NCBI RefSeq assembly: GCF_035695185.1
Contig: NZ_DASSES010000178.1
Location: 1-53,913, forward strand
Source: Frateuria_A sp035695185
GTDB taxonomy: Bacteria; Pseudomonadota; Gammaproteobacteria; Xanthomonadales; Rhodanobacteraceae
Length of the DNA stretch: 53,913 nt
Direction: 5' to 3'
A program made the translations under genes and the position numbers. Shown here one piece after another: positions 35,045 to 43,898 of the stretch (within the stretch, counting starts at the first letter, position 1; each line of letters opens with the position of its first letter). The notes beneath the pieces are model-generated. The model did no database searches. It was not told the DNA's origin and saw only the letters and a list, made by a program, of their open reading frames with translations.

Positions 35045-36567
35045 CAGTGCCCGCCGCCCGCCGCGGGGCCGGCCTTGGCGATGAACGGCGGCCGGGTCAG
35101 CCAGATCACCAGCACCAGGCTGAGGAAGACCCAGCCGAGCACGTGGAAGACCTCGTTGAAGGAGATCTGGTAACCCTGCTGCGTCGCCATCTGGTTGATC
35201 ATCGCGGCGGCCGTCTGCGGATCGCCCATGTGCTCCATCGCCGCGCGCGTGGTCGGGTCGTACGCGGTGACGTGCTCGACCAGCTGCGCGTGGTGGGCCA
35301 CCGCACGGCGCTCCCAGAACAGCGTGGTGATCGAAGCCGAAAAGCTGCCGCCCAGCGTGCGCAGGAAGGTGGCCAGGCCCGAGCCCGAGGCGATCTCGTT
35401 CTGCTGCAGGTCCGAAAGCAGGATGGTCAGGATCGGCATGAAGAACAACGCCACGCCCAGGCCCTGGATCAGCTGCACCAGCGCCACGTGGTAGAAGTCG
35501 ACGCCGATGTAGAAGTCCGAGCGCATGAAGCAGGTCACGCCCAGCACGATGAATGCCACCGAGGCGACCGCGCGCAGGTCGAACTTGGGCGCGAACTTGC
35601 CGACGAAGAAAGTCAGCAGTACCGGCAGCACGCCGATCGGCGCGGTGGCGAAGCCGGCCCAGGTCGAGGTGTAGCCGAGGTTGCGCTGCAGCCACAGCGG
35701 CATCAGCAGGCTCATCGCGAAGAACGCGGCATAGGCCAGGATCAGTGCGATCGTGCCGTAGGTGAAGTTGCGGTGGCGGAACAGGCGCAGGTCGACGATC
35801 GGATCCTTGTCGGTCAACTCCCAGATCAGGAAGATCGCGATGGAGATCGCCGAGACGATGCTGGTGACGATGATGAAGGTGGAGTTGAACCAGTCCTCGT
35901 CGTTGCCCTTGTCCAGCACCACCTGCAGCGCGCCAACGCCGATGATCAGGGTGATCAGCCCGACGTAGTCGATCTTGGGCCGCTGGGTCTGGTCCACCCG
36001 CCCGCGCATCTGGTTGGCCACCACCATGCTGGCGAAGATGCCGATCGGCACGTTGATGAAGAAGATCCACGGCCAGGAGTAGTTGTCGGTGATCCAGCCG
36101 CCCAGGATCGGGCCGGCAATCGGCGCCACCACCGTGACCATCGCCAGCAGCGCCAGCGCCATGCCGCGCTTGGCCGGCGGGTAGATCGAGATCAGCAGGC
36201 TCTGCGTGATCGGATACATGGGACCGGCCACCGCGCCCTGGATCGCGCGGAACAGGATCAGCATGCCCATGCTCTGCGACACGCCGCACATGAACGAGGT
36301 CAGCGCGAACAGCAGGGTCGACCAGATGAACAGCTTCACCTCGCCGAAGCGGCGGGTGAGGAAGCCGGTCAGCGGCAGCGAGATGGCCATGCTGACCGCG
36401 AACGAGGTGATCACCCAGGTGCTCTGGTTCACGCTCACGCCGAGGTTGCCGGCGATGGTCGGCAGCGACACGTTGGCGATGGTGGTGTCCAGCACCTGCA
36501 TGAAGGTGGCCAGCGACAGCCCGATCGTGGTGATCGCCATGCTGGGTGGACGGTATTGGGTGGTCAT
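35044..36567 (-). CDS. emrB: DHA2-family MFS multidrug efflux permease, EmrB-type
   Basis: 507 residues with 14 membrane segments. The DHA2 signatures are clear: first helix LSLATFMQVLDTTIANVSLP, motif A region LTGFLTRRFGEVKLF, and helix 5 motif C VAPIAGPILGGWITD. With EmrA and an outer-membrane channel it exports hydrophobic drugs directly to the outside. The ATG is the first start and the family length is matched. It follows emrA after 135 bases that hold a palindromic repeat, so the distance within the operon is unusual. It is the last gene of marR-nodT-emrA-emrB. Confidence 0.93.
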   Translation of the reverse strand: MTTQYRPPSMAITTIGLSLATFMQVLDTTIANVSLPTIAGNLGVSVNQSTWVITSFAVSMAISLPLTGFLTRRFGEVKLFIWSTLLFALTSFMCGVSQSMGMLILFRAIQGAVAGPMYPITQSLLISIYPPAKRGMALALLAMVTVVAPIAGPILGGWITDNYSWPWIFFINVPIGIFASMVVANQMRGRVDQTQRPKIDYVGLITLIIGVGALQVVLDKGNDEDWFNSTFIIVTSIVSAISIAIFLIWELTDKDPIVDLRLFRHRNFTYGTIALILAYAAFFAMSLLMPLWLQRNLGYTSTWAGFATAPIGVLPVLLTFFVGKFAPKFDLRAVASVAFIVLGVTCFMRSDFYIGVDFYHVALVQLIQGLGVALFFMPILTILLSDLQQNEIASGSGLATFLRTLGGSFSASITTLFWERRAVAHHAQLVEHVTAYDPTTRAAMEHMGDPQTAAAMINQMATQQGYQISFNEVFHVLGWVFLSLVLVIWLTRPPFIAKAGPAAGGGH

Positions 36568-36595
36568 GGGCTGCGCCGGTGTCGATGGTTGCCGC

Positions 36596-36700
36596 CTCCC
36601 CCCTGCGCACAGGAGGAAGGCCGGGAGGGGGTTGGTCGGGGTCGCCGTGAGGCTGCCCCCTCCCCAACCCTCCCCTGCAGGCAGGGGAGGGAGCTGCCCC
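36596..36700. repeat. Palindromic repeat element inside the emr operon
   Basis: Two G/C-rich inverted segments fill the emrA-emrB spacer, the second a perfect 11-bp hairpin (CCCTCCCCTGC/GCAGGGGAGGG, 36668-36691). The composition matches the other repeats in the window, but sequence identity with the lhr copies is limited to the short CCCTCCCC/GGGGAGGG arms. Confidence 0.6.
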
Positions 36701-36702
36701 GC

Positions 36703-37908
36703 CTACTTGCCGTTGCCGGCCATGTTGGCGTGGATGATCTGCGCGATCAGGTCATCGGCCTGGTGCAGCTGCCGCTGGTAGACATCGGTGCTGAAGGCCG
36801 GCTTGGACGGTGGCTGCTGTGCCAGCATCGGACCCTGCTGGTTGTGCAGGTCGACCGTCACGTCGGTGGACAGGCCGATGCGCAGCGGATGCTTGTCCAG
36901 CTGGCCCGGGTCGGCGAACACCACGCGTACCGGCACGCGCTGCACGATCTTGATCCAGTTGCCGGTGGCGTTCTGCGCCGGCAGCAGCGAGAAGGCGCTG
37001 CCGGTGCCCACGCCCAGGCTCTGCACCATGCCCTTGTAAGCCACGTCGCCACCATAGACGTCGGCGTGGATTTCGACCGGCTGGCCGATGCGCATGTCGG
37101 TGAGCTGGGTTTCCTTGAAGTTGGCGTCGATCCACACCTCGTTGAGCGGCACCACCGCCATCAGCGGCGTGCCCGGCGCCACGCGCTGGCCGAGCTGCAC
37201 CGAGCGCTTGGCGACATAGCCGTCGACCGGCGCCACGATGGTGGTGCGCAAGGCGTCGAGATACGCGGCGCGCAGCTTCGCGGCGGCCGTCTGGACGTCT
37301 GGGTGCGAGGCCACCACGGTGGCGTCGACCAGCACCTTGCTGGTCTGGTACTGCTGGGTGGCCGCGGTCAATGCGCTCTCGGCCGCGGTCAGCTCGTCAC
37401 GGGCGTGCGCCAGTTCCTCGGCCGAGATCGCCCCGGACTTGGCCAGGTCGCGACGGCGGTTGAAGTCGGCGCGCGCCTTCTCCACCGCGACCTTGCGCGC
37501 GGCGACGTCCGCCTGTGCGCCGCTCACGGTGCTGTACAGGCCGCGCACCTTGCGCACGGTGCTGGCGAGGTTGGCCTTGGCTTCGGCCAGCGCGACGTCG
37601 GTGTTGCTCGGGTCGAGCTTGATCAGCACCTGTCCCGCCTTGACCCGGTCGCCATCGTCGGCGCCGATGGACACCACCGTGCCCGGCAATTGCGGCGTGA
37701 TCTGCACGACGTTGCCGTTGACGTAGGCATCGTCGGTGCCTTCGTACCAGCGGCCGTCGAAGTAGTACCACAGGGCCCATCCGATCAGGGCGAGCAGCAC
37801 CACCACGCCGAGTGCGCGCAGCAGGAAGCCGCGCTTGTTCTTCGCGGCCGGCCGGCTCTGGTCGGGCTTGGTCGCGTCGTGGGGTTGGGAAGCAGGCTGG
37901 CTGGACAT
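36703..37908 (-). CDS. emrA: Membrane-fusion (HlyD/EmrA) adaptor of the efflux system
   Basis: 401 residues. A short cytoplasmic tail, one membrane helix (about 27-48), then the biotinyl-lipoyl halves (EGTDDAYVNGNVVQITPQLP and TTIVAPVDGYVAKRSVQLGQ) flanking a helical hairpin (about 105-205), and a beta-barrel (NEVWIDANFKETQL). It links EmrB to the outer-membrane channel encoded just upstream. AAGG in the preceding stop region serves as ribosome site; the gap to nodT is 9 bases. Confidence 0.93.
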   Translation of the reverse strand: MSSQPASQPHDATKPDQSRPAAKNKRGFLLRALGVVVLLALIGWALWYYFDGRWYEGTDDAYVNGNVVQITPQLPGTVVSIGADDGDRVKAGQVLIKLDPSNTDVALAEAKANLASTVRKVRGLYSTVSGAQADVAARKVAVEKARADFNRRRDLAKSGAISAEELAHARDELTAAESALTAATQQYQTSKVLVDATVVASHPDVQTAAAKLRAAYLDALRTTIVAPVDGYVAKRSVQLGQRVAPGTPLMAVVPLNEVWIDANFKETQLTDMRIGQPVEIHADVYGGDVAYKGMVQSLGVGTGSAFSLLPAQNATGNWIKIVQRVPVRVVFADPGQLDKHPLRIGLSTDVTVDLHNQQGPMLAQQPPSKPAFSTDVYQRQLHQADDLIAQIIHANMAGNGK

Positions 37909-37917
37909 GGAGAAGCC

Positions 37918-39381
37918 TTAGGAATGAGCGGGGATGGAGGGAGTGGAGGCGGTCTGCCGGCCGGCCGGGGCCTCGGGGCGGTAACCCCCGCCCAGGGCCT
38001 CGATCAGCTGCACCGAAAGGTCGACCTGCTGCGCCTTGAGCGCGGCCATGCGCTGCTCGGCGAGCAGCAACTGCTGGCGCACGCTGAGCGCCTCCAGGTA
38101 GCTGCCGACGCCAGCGCGATAGCGCTGCTCGGCCAGGCGCCAGGCCTCGTTGGCGGCATCCAGCGCGCGCTGCTGCGCCGCGACCTGGGTCGCCAGCGAC
38201 TGCTGCGCGGCGTAATCGTCGGCAACCTCGTTGAGCGCGCCGACCAGGGTCTGGTTGTACTGCGCTACCGCCAGGTCGTACTGCGCGTCCTTGCCGGCGA
38301 GGTTGGCGCGCAGCCGTCCGCCGTCGAAGATCGGCAGGCTGAGCGACGGCCCCACCTGATAGAACAGCGAGGAGGCCCGCAGCAGCGGGTTGCCACCCAT
38401 GGCGAGCAGGCCTGCCATGGCGCCGAGCTTCACGTTCGGCAGGAACTCGGTCTTGGCGACGGCGATGTCGTGGCCGGCCGCCTCGACCCGCCACCGCGCC
38501 GCGACCAGGTCGGCGCGATGGCCAACCAGCTCGACCGGCAGGTCGGCTGGCACCGCCAGGGCGTCGGGCGTCAGCGGCTGCGGACGGTCGATGTCCAGGC
38601 CACGGTCCGGACCCTTGCCGAGCAGCACCGACAGCGCCGAGCGGGACGCGTCGATGGCGCGCTGGGCGACCGCCAGCTGCTGCTCGGCGGTCGCCACTTC
38701 GGCGTCGCCCTGCTTGAGCTGCAGCTGGCTGTCCAGGCCGGCATGGACGCGCTGCGCGGTCAGCTCGCGCGCCTTGCCGGCGCGGTCGAGCTCGGCCTGC
38801 GCCAGGTCGTGCTGGGCGAAGGCGTAGCCGAGCTGTGCGTAGGCGCGGGCGACGTTGCCCGACAGCGCGATGCGTGCAGCGCGCGCCTCCACTTCGGCGG
38901 CACGGGCCTGGCCCAGTGTGGCTTCCCACGCGGCGCGCTGGCCGCCCCACAGGTCCAGCCCCCAGTCGAAGCTGAGGTAGCCGAACTTGGCGACGGAGAA
39001 ATGCGCGTTCTCGCCGAGCAGGCCGGACGGCGGCTTGGCACCGGCCACGCTGGCGCCCAGGCCCAGTTGCGGCTTGCGAGCGGCATCGGCGAGGCCGGCG
39101 GCCGCCTGCGCGGCGCGCGCACGCGCGTCGGCCGCGGCCAGGCCAGGGTTGCCGGCCAGCGCCTCGTCGATCAGGGCGTCCAGTTGCGGATCGCCCAGGC
39201 CGCTCCACCAGGCGTGGTCCGGCCAGGCGGCCGGCGTGAGGGTGGCGTCGGCCAGGCTGCGCTGGGTCTTCAGCGCGGACGGATCGAACAGCTTGCCGTC
39301 CGGATGCAGGCCGCCGCTGCTGGCGCAGCCGGCCAGAACGAGGGTCAGTGCGGTGGCCGCCGCAAGGAGTTGCAGACGCAT
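37918..39381 (-). CDS. Outer-membrane efflux lipoprotein, NodT/OprM family
   Basis: 487 residues. The lipoprotein signal MRLQLLAAATALTLVLAGC has its lipobox Cys at 19. Two TolC-type repeats follow (AAWPDHAWWSGLGDPQLDAL, then long helices; second half from about 250). The protein forms the trimeric outer-membrane channel of the EmrAB pump. The ATG at 39381 is chosen for this signal; the open frame upstream overlaps marR. It lies 23 bases after marR and 9 before emrA. Having channel, adaptor and permease in one operon makes a self-contained tripartite exporter. Confidence 0.92.
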   Translation of the reverse strand: MRLQLLAAATALTLVLAGCASSGGLHPDGKLFDPSALKTQRSLADATLTPAAWPDHAWWSGLGDPQLDALIDEALAGNPGLAAADARARAAQAAAGLADAARKPQLGLGASVAGAKPPSGLLGENAHFSVAKFGYLSFDWGLDLWGGQRAAWEATLGQARAAEVEARAARIALSGNVARAYAQLGYAFAQHDLAQAELDRAGKARELTAQRVHAGLDSQLQLKQGDAEVATAEQQLAVAQRAIDASRSALSVLLGKGPDRGLDIDRPQPLTPDALAVPADLPVELVGHRADLVAARWRVEAAGHDIAVAKTEFLPNVKLGAMAGLLAMGGNPLLRASSLFYQVGPSLSLPIFDGGRLRANLAGKDAQYDLAVAQYNQTLVGALNEVADDYAAQQSLATQVAAQQRALDAANEAWRLAEQRYRAGVGSYLEALSVRQQLLLAEQRMAALKAQQVDLSVQLIEALGGGYRPEAPAGRQTASTPSIPAHS

Positions 39382-39404
39382 GGTGTGGGGATTCCGGGTG
39401 AGGG

Positions 39405-39863
39405 TCAGTCTTTGTCGCGCAACGCGTGCAACACACGCGTCAGGTAGTCGTGCAGGCGCCGCCGCTCGGTCTCGCCGAGCGAGCGCTGCGCGGCTTCCAG
39501 GACACGCTCGTTGCAATCGGTCAGCTGCTGCCACAGCGCGTCGCCTTCGGCGGTCAGCTCGATGCGCAACGCGCGCCGGTCCTGTTCATGCGGGCAGCGG
39601 CGCAGGTAACCGCGGCCCTCGAGATGGTCCAGCTGCCGGGTCATCGCGCCGCCATCGAGCTCGACCGCGCGGGCCAGTTCCGAGGCCGTCATGGGGCCCA
39701 GCCGGGCCAGCCGCTTGAGGATCAGGAACTGGGTGAACCGCAGCTCCACGCCGAGCGCGGCCAGCTCCGCCTCCATCGCGCGCACGATCTCCGAGCGCAC
39801 CAGGCCGAGCAGGACGCCCAGGCTCTCTTCAGGCGCAGGATGCGCGAGGGATTCTGTAACCAT
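39405..39863 (-). CDS. MarR-family transcriptional regulator of the efflux operon
   Basis: 152 residues with the MarR winged helix: RFTQFLILKRLARLGPMTAS, ELARAVELDGGAMTRQLDHL (recognition helix) and the wing RRCPHEQDRRALRIELTAEG. MarR repressors usually leave DNA when a phenolic or drug ligand binds, which would turn on nodT-emrA-emrB behind it. The ATG at 39863 is preferred over the in-frame ATG at 39872 because the promoter (-10 at 39876-39871) would start transcription at or next to 39863, giving a leaderless message; no ribosome site is seen for either. Confidence 0.9.
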   Translation of the reverse strand: MVTESLAHPAPEESLGVLLGLVRSEIVRAMEAELAALGVELRFTQFLILKRLARLGPMTASELARAVELDGGAMTRQLDHLEGRGYLRRCPHEQDRRALRIELTAEGDALWQQLTDCNERVLEAAQRSLGETERRRLHDYLTRVLHALRDKD

Positions 39864-39870
39864 GCCGTGC

Positions 39871-39898
39871 ATTCTATTGCCGAAAGGATATTTGTCAA
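39871..39898 (-). promoter_or_regulatory. Promoter of the marR-nodT-emrA-emrB operon
   Basis: Minus strand TTGACA (39898-39893), 16-bp spacer, TAGAAT (39876-39871). It is one of the best sigma-70 matches in the window. The expected start is at the first base of the marR ATG. Confidence 0.8.
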
Positions 39899-39907
39899 GG
39901 CAAATAT
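39888..39907. promoter_or_regulatory. MarR operator overlapping the -35 box
   Basis: ATATTTG-TCAAGG-CAAATAT is a perfect 7-bp inverted repeat with a 6-bp spacer covering the -35 element. A further ATTTG at 39920-39924 may form a second half-site. Position and symmetry fit autorepression by MarR. Confidence 0.7.
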
Positions 39908-39936
39908 AGCGGCAACGGCATTTGTTCGGGCAAGCG

Positions 39937-40185
39937 TCAGGCCGCGCGTACCTGGCGTGACGCCAGCTCGTCGCGCACCAAGGTGGCCAGTGCCGGGTCG
40001 CGGATGGCGAACAGCTCGAACACGCCCAGCGCCTGCAGCGTCGGCAGCAGTGCCAGCAGCCGCGGCTCGGCCTGGCGCCGCGCCGGCTCCGGCGTGGCCG
40101 GGTCGAGCATGAGTTGGGCGTGCACCACGAAATCGACGAGGGCGTCGGTGTCGGGCGTGGCGGACGGCGGAGTGATGAGCGACAT
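39937..40185 (-). CDS. Small hypothetical protein
   Basis: 82 residues. A Pro/Thr/Asp-rich start (MSLITPPSATPDTDALVDFV) leads into helices (LDPATPEPARRQAEPRLLALLP, LGVFELFAIRDPALATLVRDELAS). There is no signal peptide or Cys. The ATG at 40185 is chosen because AGGAG stands 7 bases ahead; an earlier in-frame ATG at 40224 has none. It lies upstream of marR in the same direction, 29 bases before the marR operator. I do not recognise the family. Confidence 0.6.
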   Translation of the reverse strand: MSLITPPSATPDTDALVDFVVHAQLMLDPATPEPARRQAEPRLLALLPTLQALGVFELFAIRDPALATLVRDELASRQVRAA

Positions 40186-40447
40186 GCCGATCTCCTGGGT
40201 CTGGGGCGTCGTCGGGTCGGCCACGGTCGCGCACTTGAACCGAGGGGCTGACCCTCCTCCACGAAGGACGCTGCAACAGGCAGGGGCGTGACAGCGTCCG
40301 CGCGGCGGGCGGAGGGGGAGGTCCGCGACGGACCCGCGCGTCGTGCACGCGGGTCGGCAACCAACCTTAGCCGGCGGCAGTTACCATGGGCAGGCAGTCG
40401 ACACTGCTGGTACCCCCACTACCACCCGTTTCCCCCCGGGGCTCACG

Positions 40448-41302
40448 ATGAGCACGCACATGCAACGCACCGAGCTGAAGACCTTCCTGCGCGCGCGCCG
40501 CGCGGCGCTGGCGCCCGAGGTCGTGGGCCTGCCGCGGGGACAACGGCGGCTGACGCCGGGCCTGCGCCGGGAGGAAGTGGCCGCGCTCGCCGACGTCGGG
40601 CTCACCTGGTACACGTGGCTGGAGCAGGGCCGGCAGATCAACGTGTCGGCCGCCGCGCTTGCGCGCATCGCCCGCGCCCTGGCGTTGTCCTCCAGCGACG
40701 AGGCGTACCTGTTCGCGCTGGCCGGGCTCACCCGGCCCGAACCCGCCCCCGCGCGCATCCAGGTACCCGCGCCGATCCTGGGCATGCTCGAGTGCTACCA
40801 GGGGCCGGCGTTCGTGCTCGACCCGCTGTTCGACCTGCTCGCCTACAACCGCTACGCCGACTTCCTGTTCGACTTCGAGGCGGTGCGCGGGCCGTTCGCG
40901 CGCAACCACGTGTGGAACGCCTTCATGCATCCGCCACGGCGGGTGCTCTACCAGCCGCACTTCATGCGCAGCGCGGCCAACCTGGTGGCGATCTTCCGCA
41001 TGAGCCACGCCGCGCACCCGGACGATGCGCGGTTCGACGCACTCGTCGAGGCCCTGGTGCAGACCAGTGCCGAGTTCGCCGGCCTGTGGGAGCAGCAGGA
41101 GACCGCGCCGCTGTCGGCGCTGGAACTGCCGCTGTACGACGCGCGCCTGGGCCATTTCTGCGTGCATTCGACGCGCCTGCCGATCCGCGATGGCCAGGCC
41201 GACGGCGCGATGGTGTTCTGCTTCGTCCCGGTCGACGCCGCTTCCACGGCCTGCTTCGCGCGCATGGTCGCGCTGGTCGACGGGGCGCCCGTGCCGGCGT
41301 GA
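40448..41302 (+). CDS. XRE/MmyB-type helix-turn-helix transcriptional regulator
   Basis: 284 residues. The N-terminal helix-turn-helix (about 5-85) has the pattern LKTFLRARRAALAPEVVGLP, RRLTPGLRREEVAALADVGL and TWYTWLEQGRQINVS, typical of the MmyB-like group. The C-terminal ligand-binding domain (about 105-280) reads FVLDPLFDLLAYNRYADFLF and HPPRRVLYQPHFM; in MmyB-like proteins it is a PAS-like fold that binds a fatty-acid-like ligand. The ATG at 40448 gives the normal length. It faces the S9 peptidase gene, with a hairpin between the stops. The target is unknown. Confidence 0.85.
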   Translation: MSTHMQRTELKTFLRARRAALAPEVVGLPRGQRRLTPGLRREEVAALADVGLTWYTWLEQGRQINVSAAALARIARALALSSSDEAYLFALAGLTRPEPAPARIQVPAPILGMLECYQGPAFVLDPLFDLLAYNRYADFLFDFEAVRGPFARNHVWNAFMHPPRRVLYQPHFMRSAANLVAIFRMSHAAHPDDARFDALVEALVQTSAEFAGLWEQQETAPLSALELPLYDARLGHFCVHSTRLPIRDGQADGAMVFCFVPVDAASTACFARMVALVDGAPVPA

Positions 41303-41339
41303 ACGGCTGGCGCCGCTACCACGCGCACGGGGACCCGTG

Positions 41340-41364
41340 CCCCTCTCCCCGGCGGGGAGAGGGG
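41340..41364. repeat. Perfect hairpin repeat between convergent genes
   Basis: CCCCTCTCCCC-GGC-GGGGAGAGGGG, an 11-bp perfect stem that is the same arm as the opening hairpin in lhr copy 1. It lies between the stops of the XRE-type gene and the S9 peptidase and may end both transcripts. Confidence 0.7.
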
Positions 41365-41372
41365 CACCGGCC

Positions 41373-43793
41373 TTACCTCACCGGCCTGACGTAGGTGTCG
41401 AACAATTCGTCGATGCGCCGGTATTCGTCGAACCACGAGTCCGGATGGACGAAGCCGTGCCGTTCCATCGGGTACAGCGACATCCAGAAGTTCTTCTTGT
41501 GCAGCTCGATGAAGCGCTGGTACAGGCGGATGGAATCGGCGGTGAGCACGTTGTTGTCGATCAGGCCGTGCTCGATCAGCAGCGGATCGGCCAGCTTGTC
41601 GGCATAGCTGATCGGCGAGCTGATCTCGTAGGCGTGCGGGTCGAGCTCGGGCGTGTTGAGGATGTTGGCGGTGTATTCGTGGTTGTACAGCCGCCAGTCG
41701 CTGACCGGGCGCAGCGCGGCGCCGGCGGCGAACTGGCCCGGCGCGCGCAGCAGGGCCATCTCGGTCATGAAGCCGCCGTAGCTGCCGCCGTAGATGCCCA
41801 CGCGCTTCGGGTCGACGTGGTGGTGCTTCACCAGCCAGGCCTTGCCGTCGAGCAGGTCCTCCAGCTCCGGGTGGCCCATCTGGCGGTAGATCGCGTCGCG
41901 CCAGTCGCGTCCGTAACCCTCCGAGGCGCGGTAATCCATGTCCAGCACGACATAACCCTTGCGCACGAGCAGGTTGTGGAACATCTGCTCGCGGAAGTAG
42001 TAGGTCCAGGACAGGTCGACGTTCTGCGTGTAGCCGGCGCCGTGCACGAAGATGACCGCCGGTTTCGCCGCGGCGCTCTCGTCGGCAGGGCCGTAGAACT
42101 TGGCGTAGATGGTGCCGGCACCGTGGCTGGAGGGCACCTGGACGATCGCGGGCTGGATCCAGTCGTGCGCGGTGAAGGCCGGCTTCATGGTCTGGGTGAG
42201 CTCGCGCGGCGTACCGCCATCGACCGGCTGCACGGCCAGCTGGTCGAGCATGTAGGGCGCGGAGTGCAGTACCGCCAGGCGGCTGCCGTCGGGTGACAGC
42301 GCGAATTCGTCCATGCCCTGGTAACGGGTAATGCGGGCAAGCTCGCCACCGCTGCTCGGCACGCGGTAGACGTCATAGCTGTAAGGCGCGACCTGGTTGG
42401 TGCGCAGGTAGAACCACTTGCCATCCTCGGACAGCTGCGGATGGCTCACCTCGAACCGGCCGCGGGTCAGCGCCCTGGCCTTGCCGTCCAGCGGCTTGAC
42501 GTAGAGCTGCGACCAGCCGCTCTCCTCGGACAGGTACCACAGCGTCCGGCCGTCCTTGAGCCAGCCGAAATCGTTGAAGTTCCAGTTGATCCAGGCGTCG
42601 TCGTGCAGGCGGTGCTGGTTGACCAGGGCGTGGTCGGCGAAATCCACGCTGGCGATCCAGCGGTCCTTGTTGTCGATCGCGCGCAGCTGGATCGCCAGGT
42701 TGCGGCCGTCCGCGCTCCACTCGATGCCGCCGCCACCGCCGTCCTCGCTACTGGCGACGATGCGCACCGGACGCACGTCGGGCGCCTTGAGCGCCTTGGC
42801 CTGGTCGCCCTTGCCCGCCTTTTCGAGCGCCGCGACGGTCCTGGCGCGGATCGCGGCGAGCGGGTCGTCCTTGATGCCGGGCAGGGTATCGGTCGGCAGC
42901 GCGTACTGCCGGTGCTGACGCAGGTCCAGCAGCAGCAGGGATTGCGGCGCCGGCGCGTTGCGGCCGACATAGACGCGCGCATCCTCTTCCTCGGCGTAGC
43001 CGGAGTCGCTGACGTAGTGGATGACTTTGGGCTGGCGACCGGGTGTGTAGTCCTTCGCGTGCGTGACGACGAGCAGCCAGCGACCGTCCGGCGAGAGTTC
43101 CGTATCGACCGCCACGATCTTGTCGCCCAGCCAGAACGGCTCCGGCGCGCGGCCCGGGTCGGCGGCGGCCAGTGCCTTCGCGTTGGCCTTCTCGGCCTCC
43201 TTGTCGGCCTTGAGCTGGCGCAGGGTGGAGAAGAGCTTCAGCTGCTCGGCCTCCAGTGCGTCGGTCTTGGGCTTGTCCGGGTCGTCGGAGAACTTCAGCA
43301 CCGCCACCGGCGCACTGACGCCGCGGGCCAGGTCGTAGCTGTACCAGTCCTCGCCGACGCGGTACTGCAGCGCGCGGCTGTCGGCGGAAAACTGTGGCGC
43401 CGATTCCTTCTCGACGGTCTGCGTCACCTGCACCGTGTGGCCGTCGGCCAGCGTGCGCAGGAACAGGTCGCCGTGGCGGATGAACGCGGCGTAGCGGTGG
43501 CTGCGGTCGAACACCGCCGGACCGTCGGCCTTCGCCACCGCCGCCGGGTCGAGCTTCTCGCTGCGCCCGGACACCGGATCCACGCGGTAGAGGTCGCGCA
43601 CCTCGCTGCCGTCGCGCTTGAGCTGGTAGTAGATCGCCTGCCCGTCGACGCTCCAGTACGGCGACTCCACCGCCTGCCCGATCCAGTCGGGGTTGGCCAT
43701 GATGGTTTCCAGGTCCAGCGGCGCGGCGGACGAAGCCGCCAGCGCCGGCAGCGCGGTGAAGGCGGCCAGACCCGCCAGGAGAAGTCGACGCAT
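41373..43793 (-). CDS. Exported S9-family prolyl oligopeptidase-type peptidase
   Basis: 806 residues. A signal peptide (MRRLLLAGLAAFTALPALAA) precedes a beta-propeller (about 25-540) and an alpha/beta-hydrolase domain. The nucleophile elbow is GGSYGG, the Asp lies in EHGLIDNNV and the His in ERHGFVHP, so the triad is complete. It resembles dipeptidyl-aminopeptidase/acylaminoacyl-peptidase-like enzymes that trim oligopeptides in the periplasm. The ATG at 43793 follows GGAG and starts directly with the signal peptide. An insert rich in Lys/Ala/Glu (LKADKEAEKANAKALAAADP) interrupts the propeller but is seen in this subgroup. Confidence 0.9.
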   Translation of the reverse strand: MRRLLLAGLAAFTALPALAASSAAPLDLETIMANPDWIGQAVESPYWSVDGQAIYYQLKRDGSEVRDLYRVDPVSGRSEKLDPAAVAKADGPAVFDRSHRYAAFIRHGDLFLRTLADGHTVQVTQTVEKESAPQFSADSRALQYRVGEDWYSYDLARGVSAPVAVLKFSDDPDKPKTDALEAEQLKLFSTLRQLKADKEAEKANAKALAAADPGRAPEPFWLGDKIVAVDTELSPDGRWLLVVTHAKDYTPGRQPKVIHYVSDSGYAEEEDARVYVGRNAPAPQSLLLLDLRQHRQYALPTDTLPGIKDDPLAAIRARTVAALEKAGKGDQAKALKAPDVRPVRIVASSEDGGGGGIEWSADGRNLAIQLRAIDNKDRWIASVDFADHALVNQHRLHDDAWINWNFNDFGWLKDGRTLWYLSEESGWSQLYVKPLDGKARALTRGRFEVSHPQLSEDGKWFYLRTNQVAPYSYDVYRVPSSGGELARITRYQGMDEFALSPDGSRLAVLHSAPYMLDQLAVQPVDGGTPRELTQTMKPAFTAHDWIQPAIVQVPSSHGAGTIYAKFYGPADESAAAKPAVIFVHGAGYTQNVDLSWTYYFREQMFHNLLVRKGYVVLDMDYRASEGYGRDWRDAIYRQMGHPELEDLLDGKAWLVKHHHVDPKRVGIYGGSYGGFMTEMALLRAPGQFAAGAALRPVSDWRLYNHEYTANILNTPELDPHAYEISSPISYADKLADPLLIEHGLIDNNVLTADSIRLYQRFIELHKKNFWMSLYPMERHGFVHPDSWFDEYRRIDELFDTYVRPVR

Positions 43794-43821
43794 GAGTGCT
43801 CCGCTTGTCGCAAAGCACCCG

Positions 43822-43849
43822 AGCATAGCCAAGCCTGTGCGTGCCGCAA
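43822..43849 (-). promoter_or_regulatory. Candidate promoter of the S9 peptidase gene
   Basis: Minus strand TTGCGG (43849-43844), 16-bp spacer, TATGCT (43827-43822), about 30 bases before the start codon. Four of six matches in each box. Confidence 0.45.
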
Positions 43850-43898
43850 GCGCCACAAGTCCCGGCGCGCGCGGTCGCCGGCGCCGCTGCCGCCCGCG

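Noticed and set aside
35047..39447. A 1466-codon open frame on the plus strand opposite emrB, emrA and nodT
   Set aside because: It is the antisense of three clear genes; the product is Gln/Arg/His/Val-rich low complexity, as expected from the complementary strand of high-GC coding DNA.
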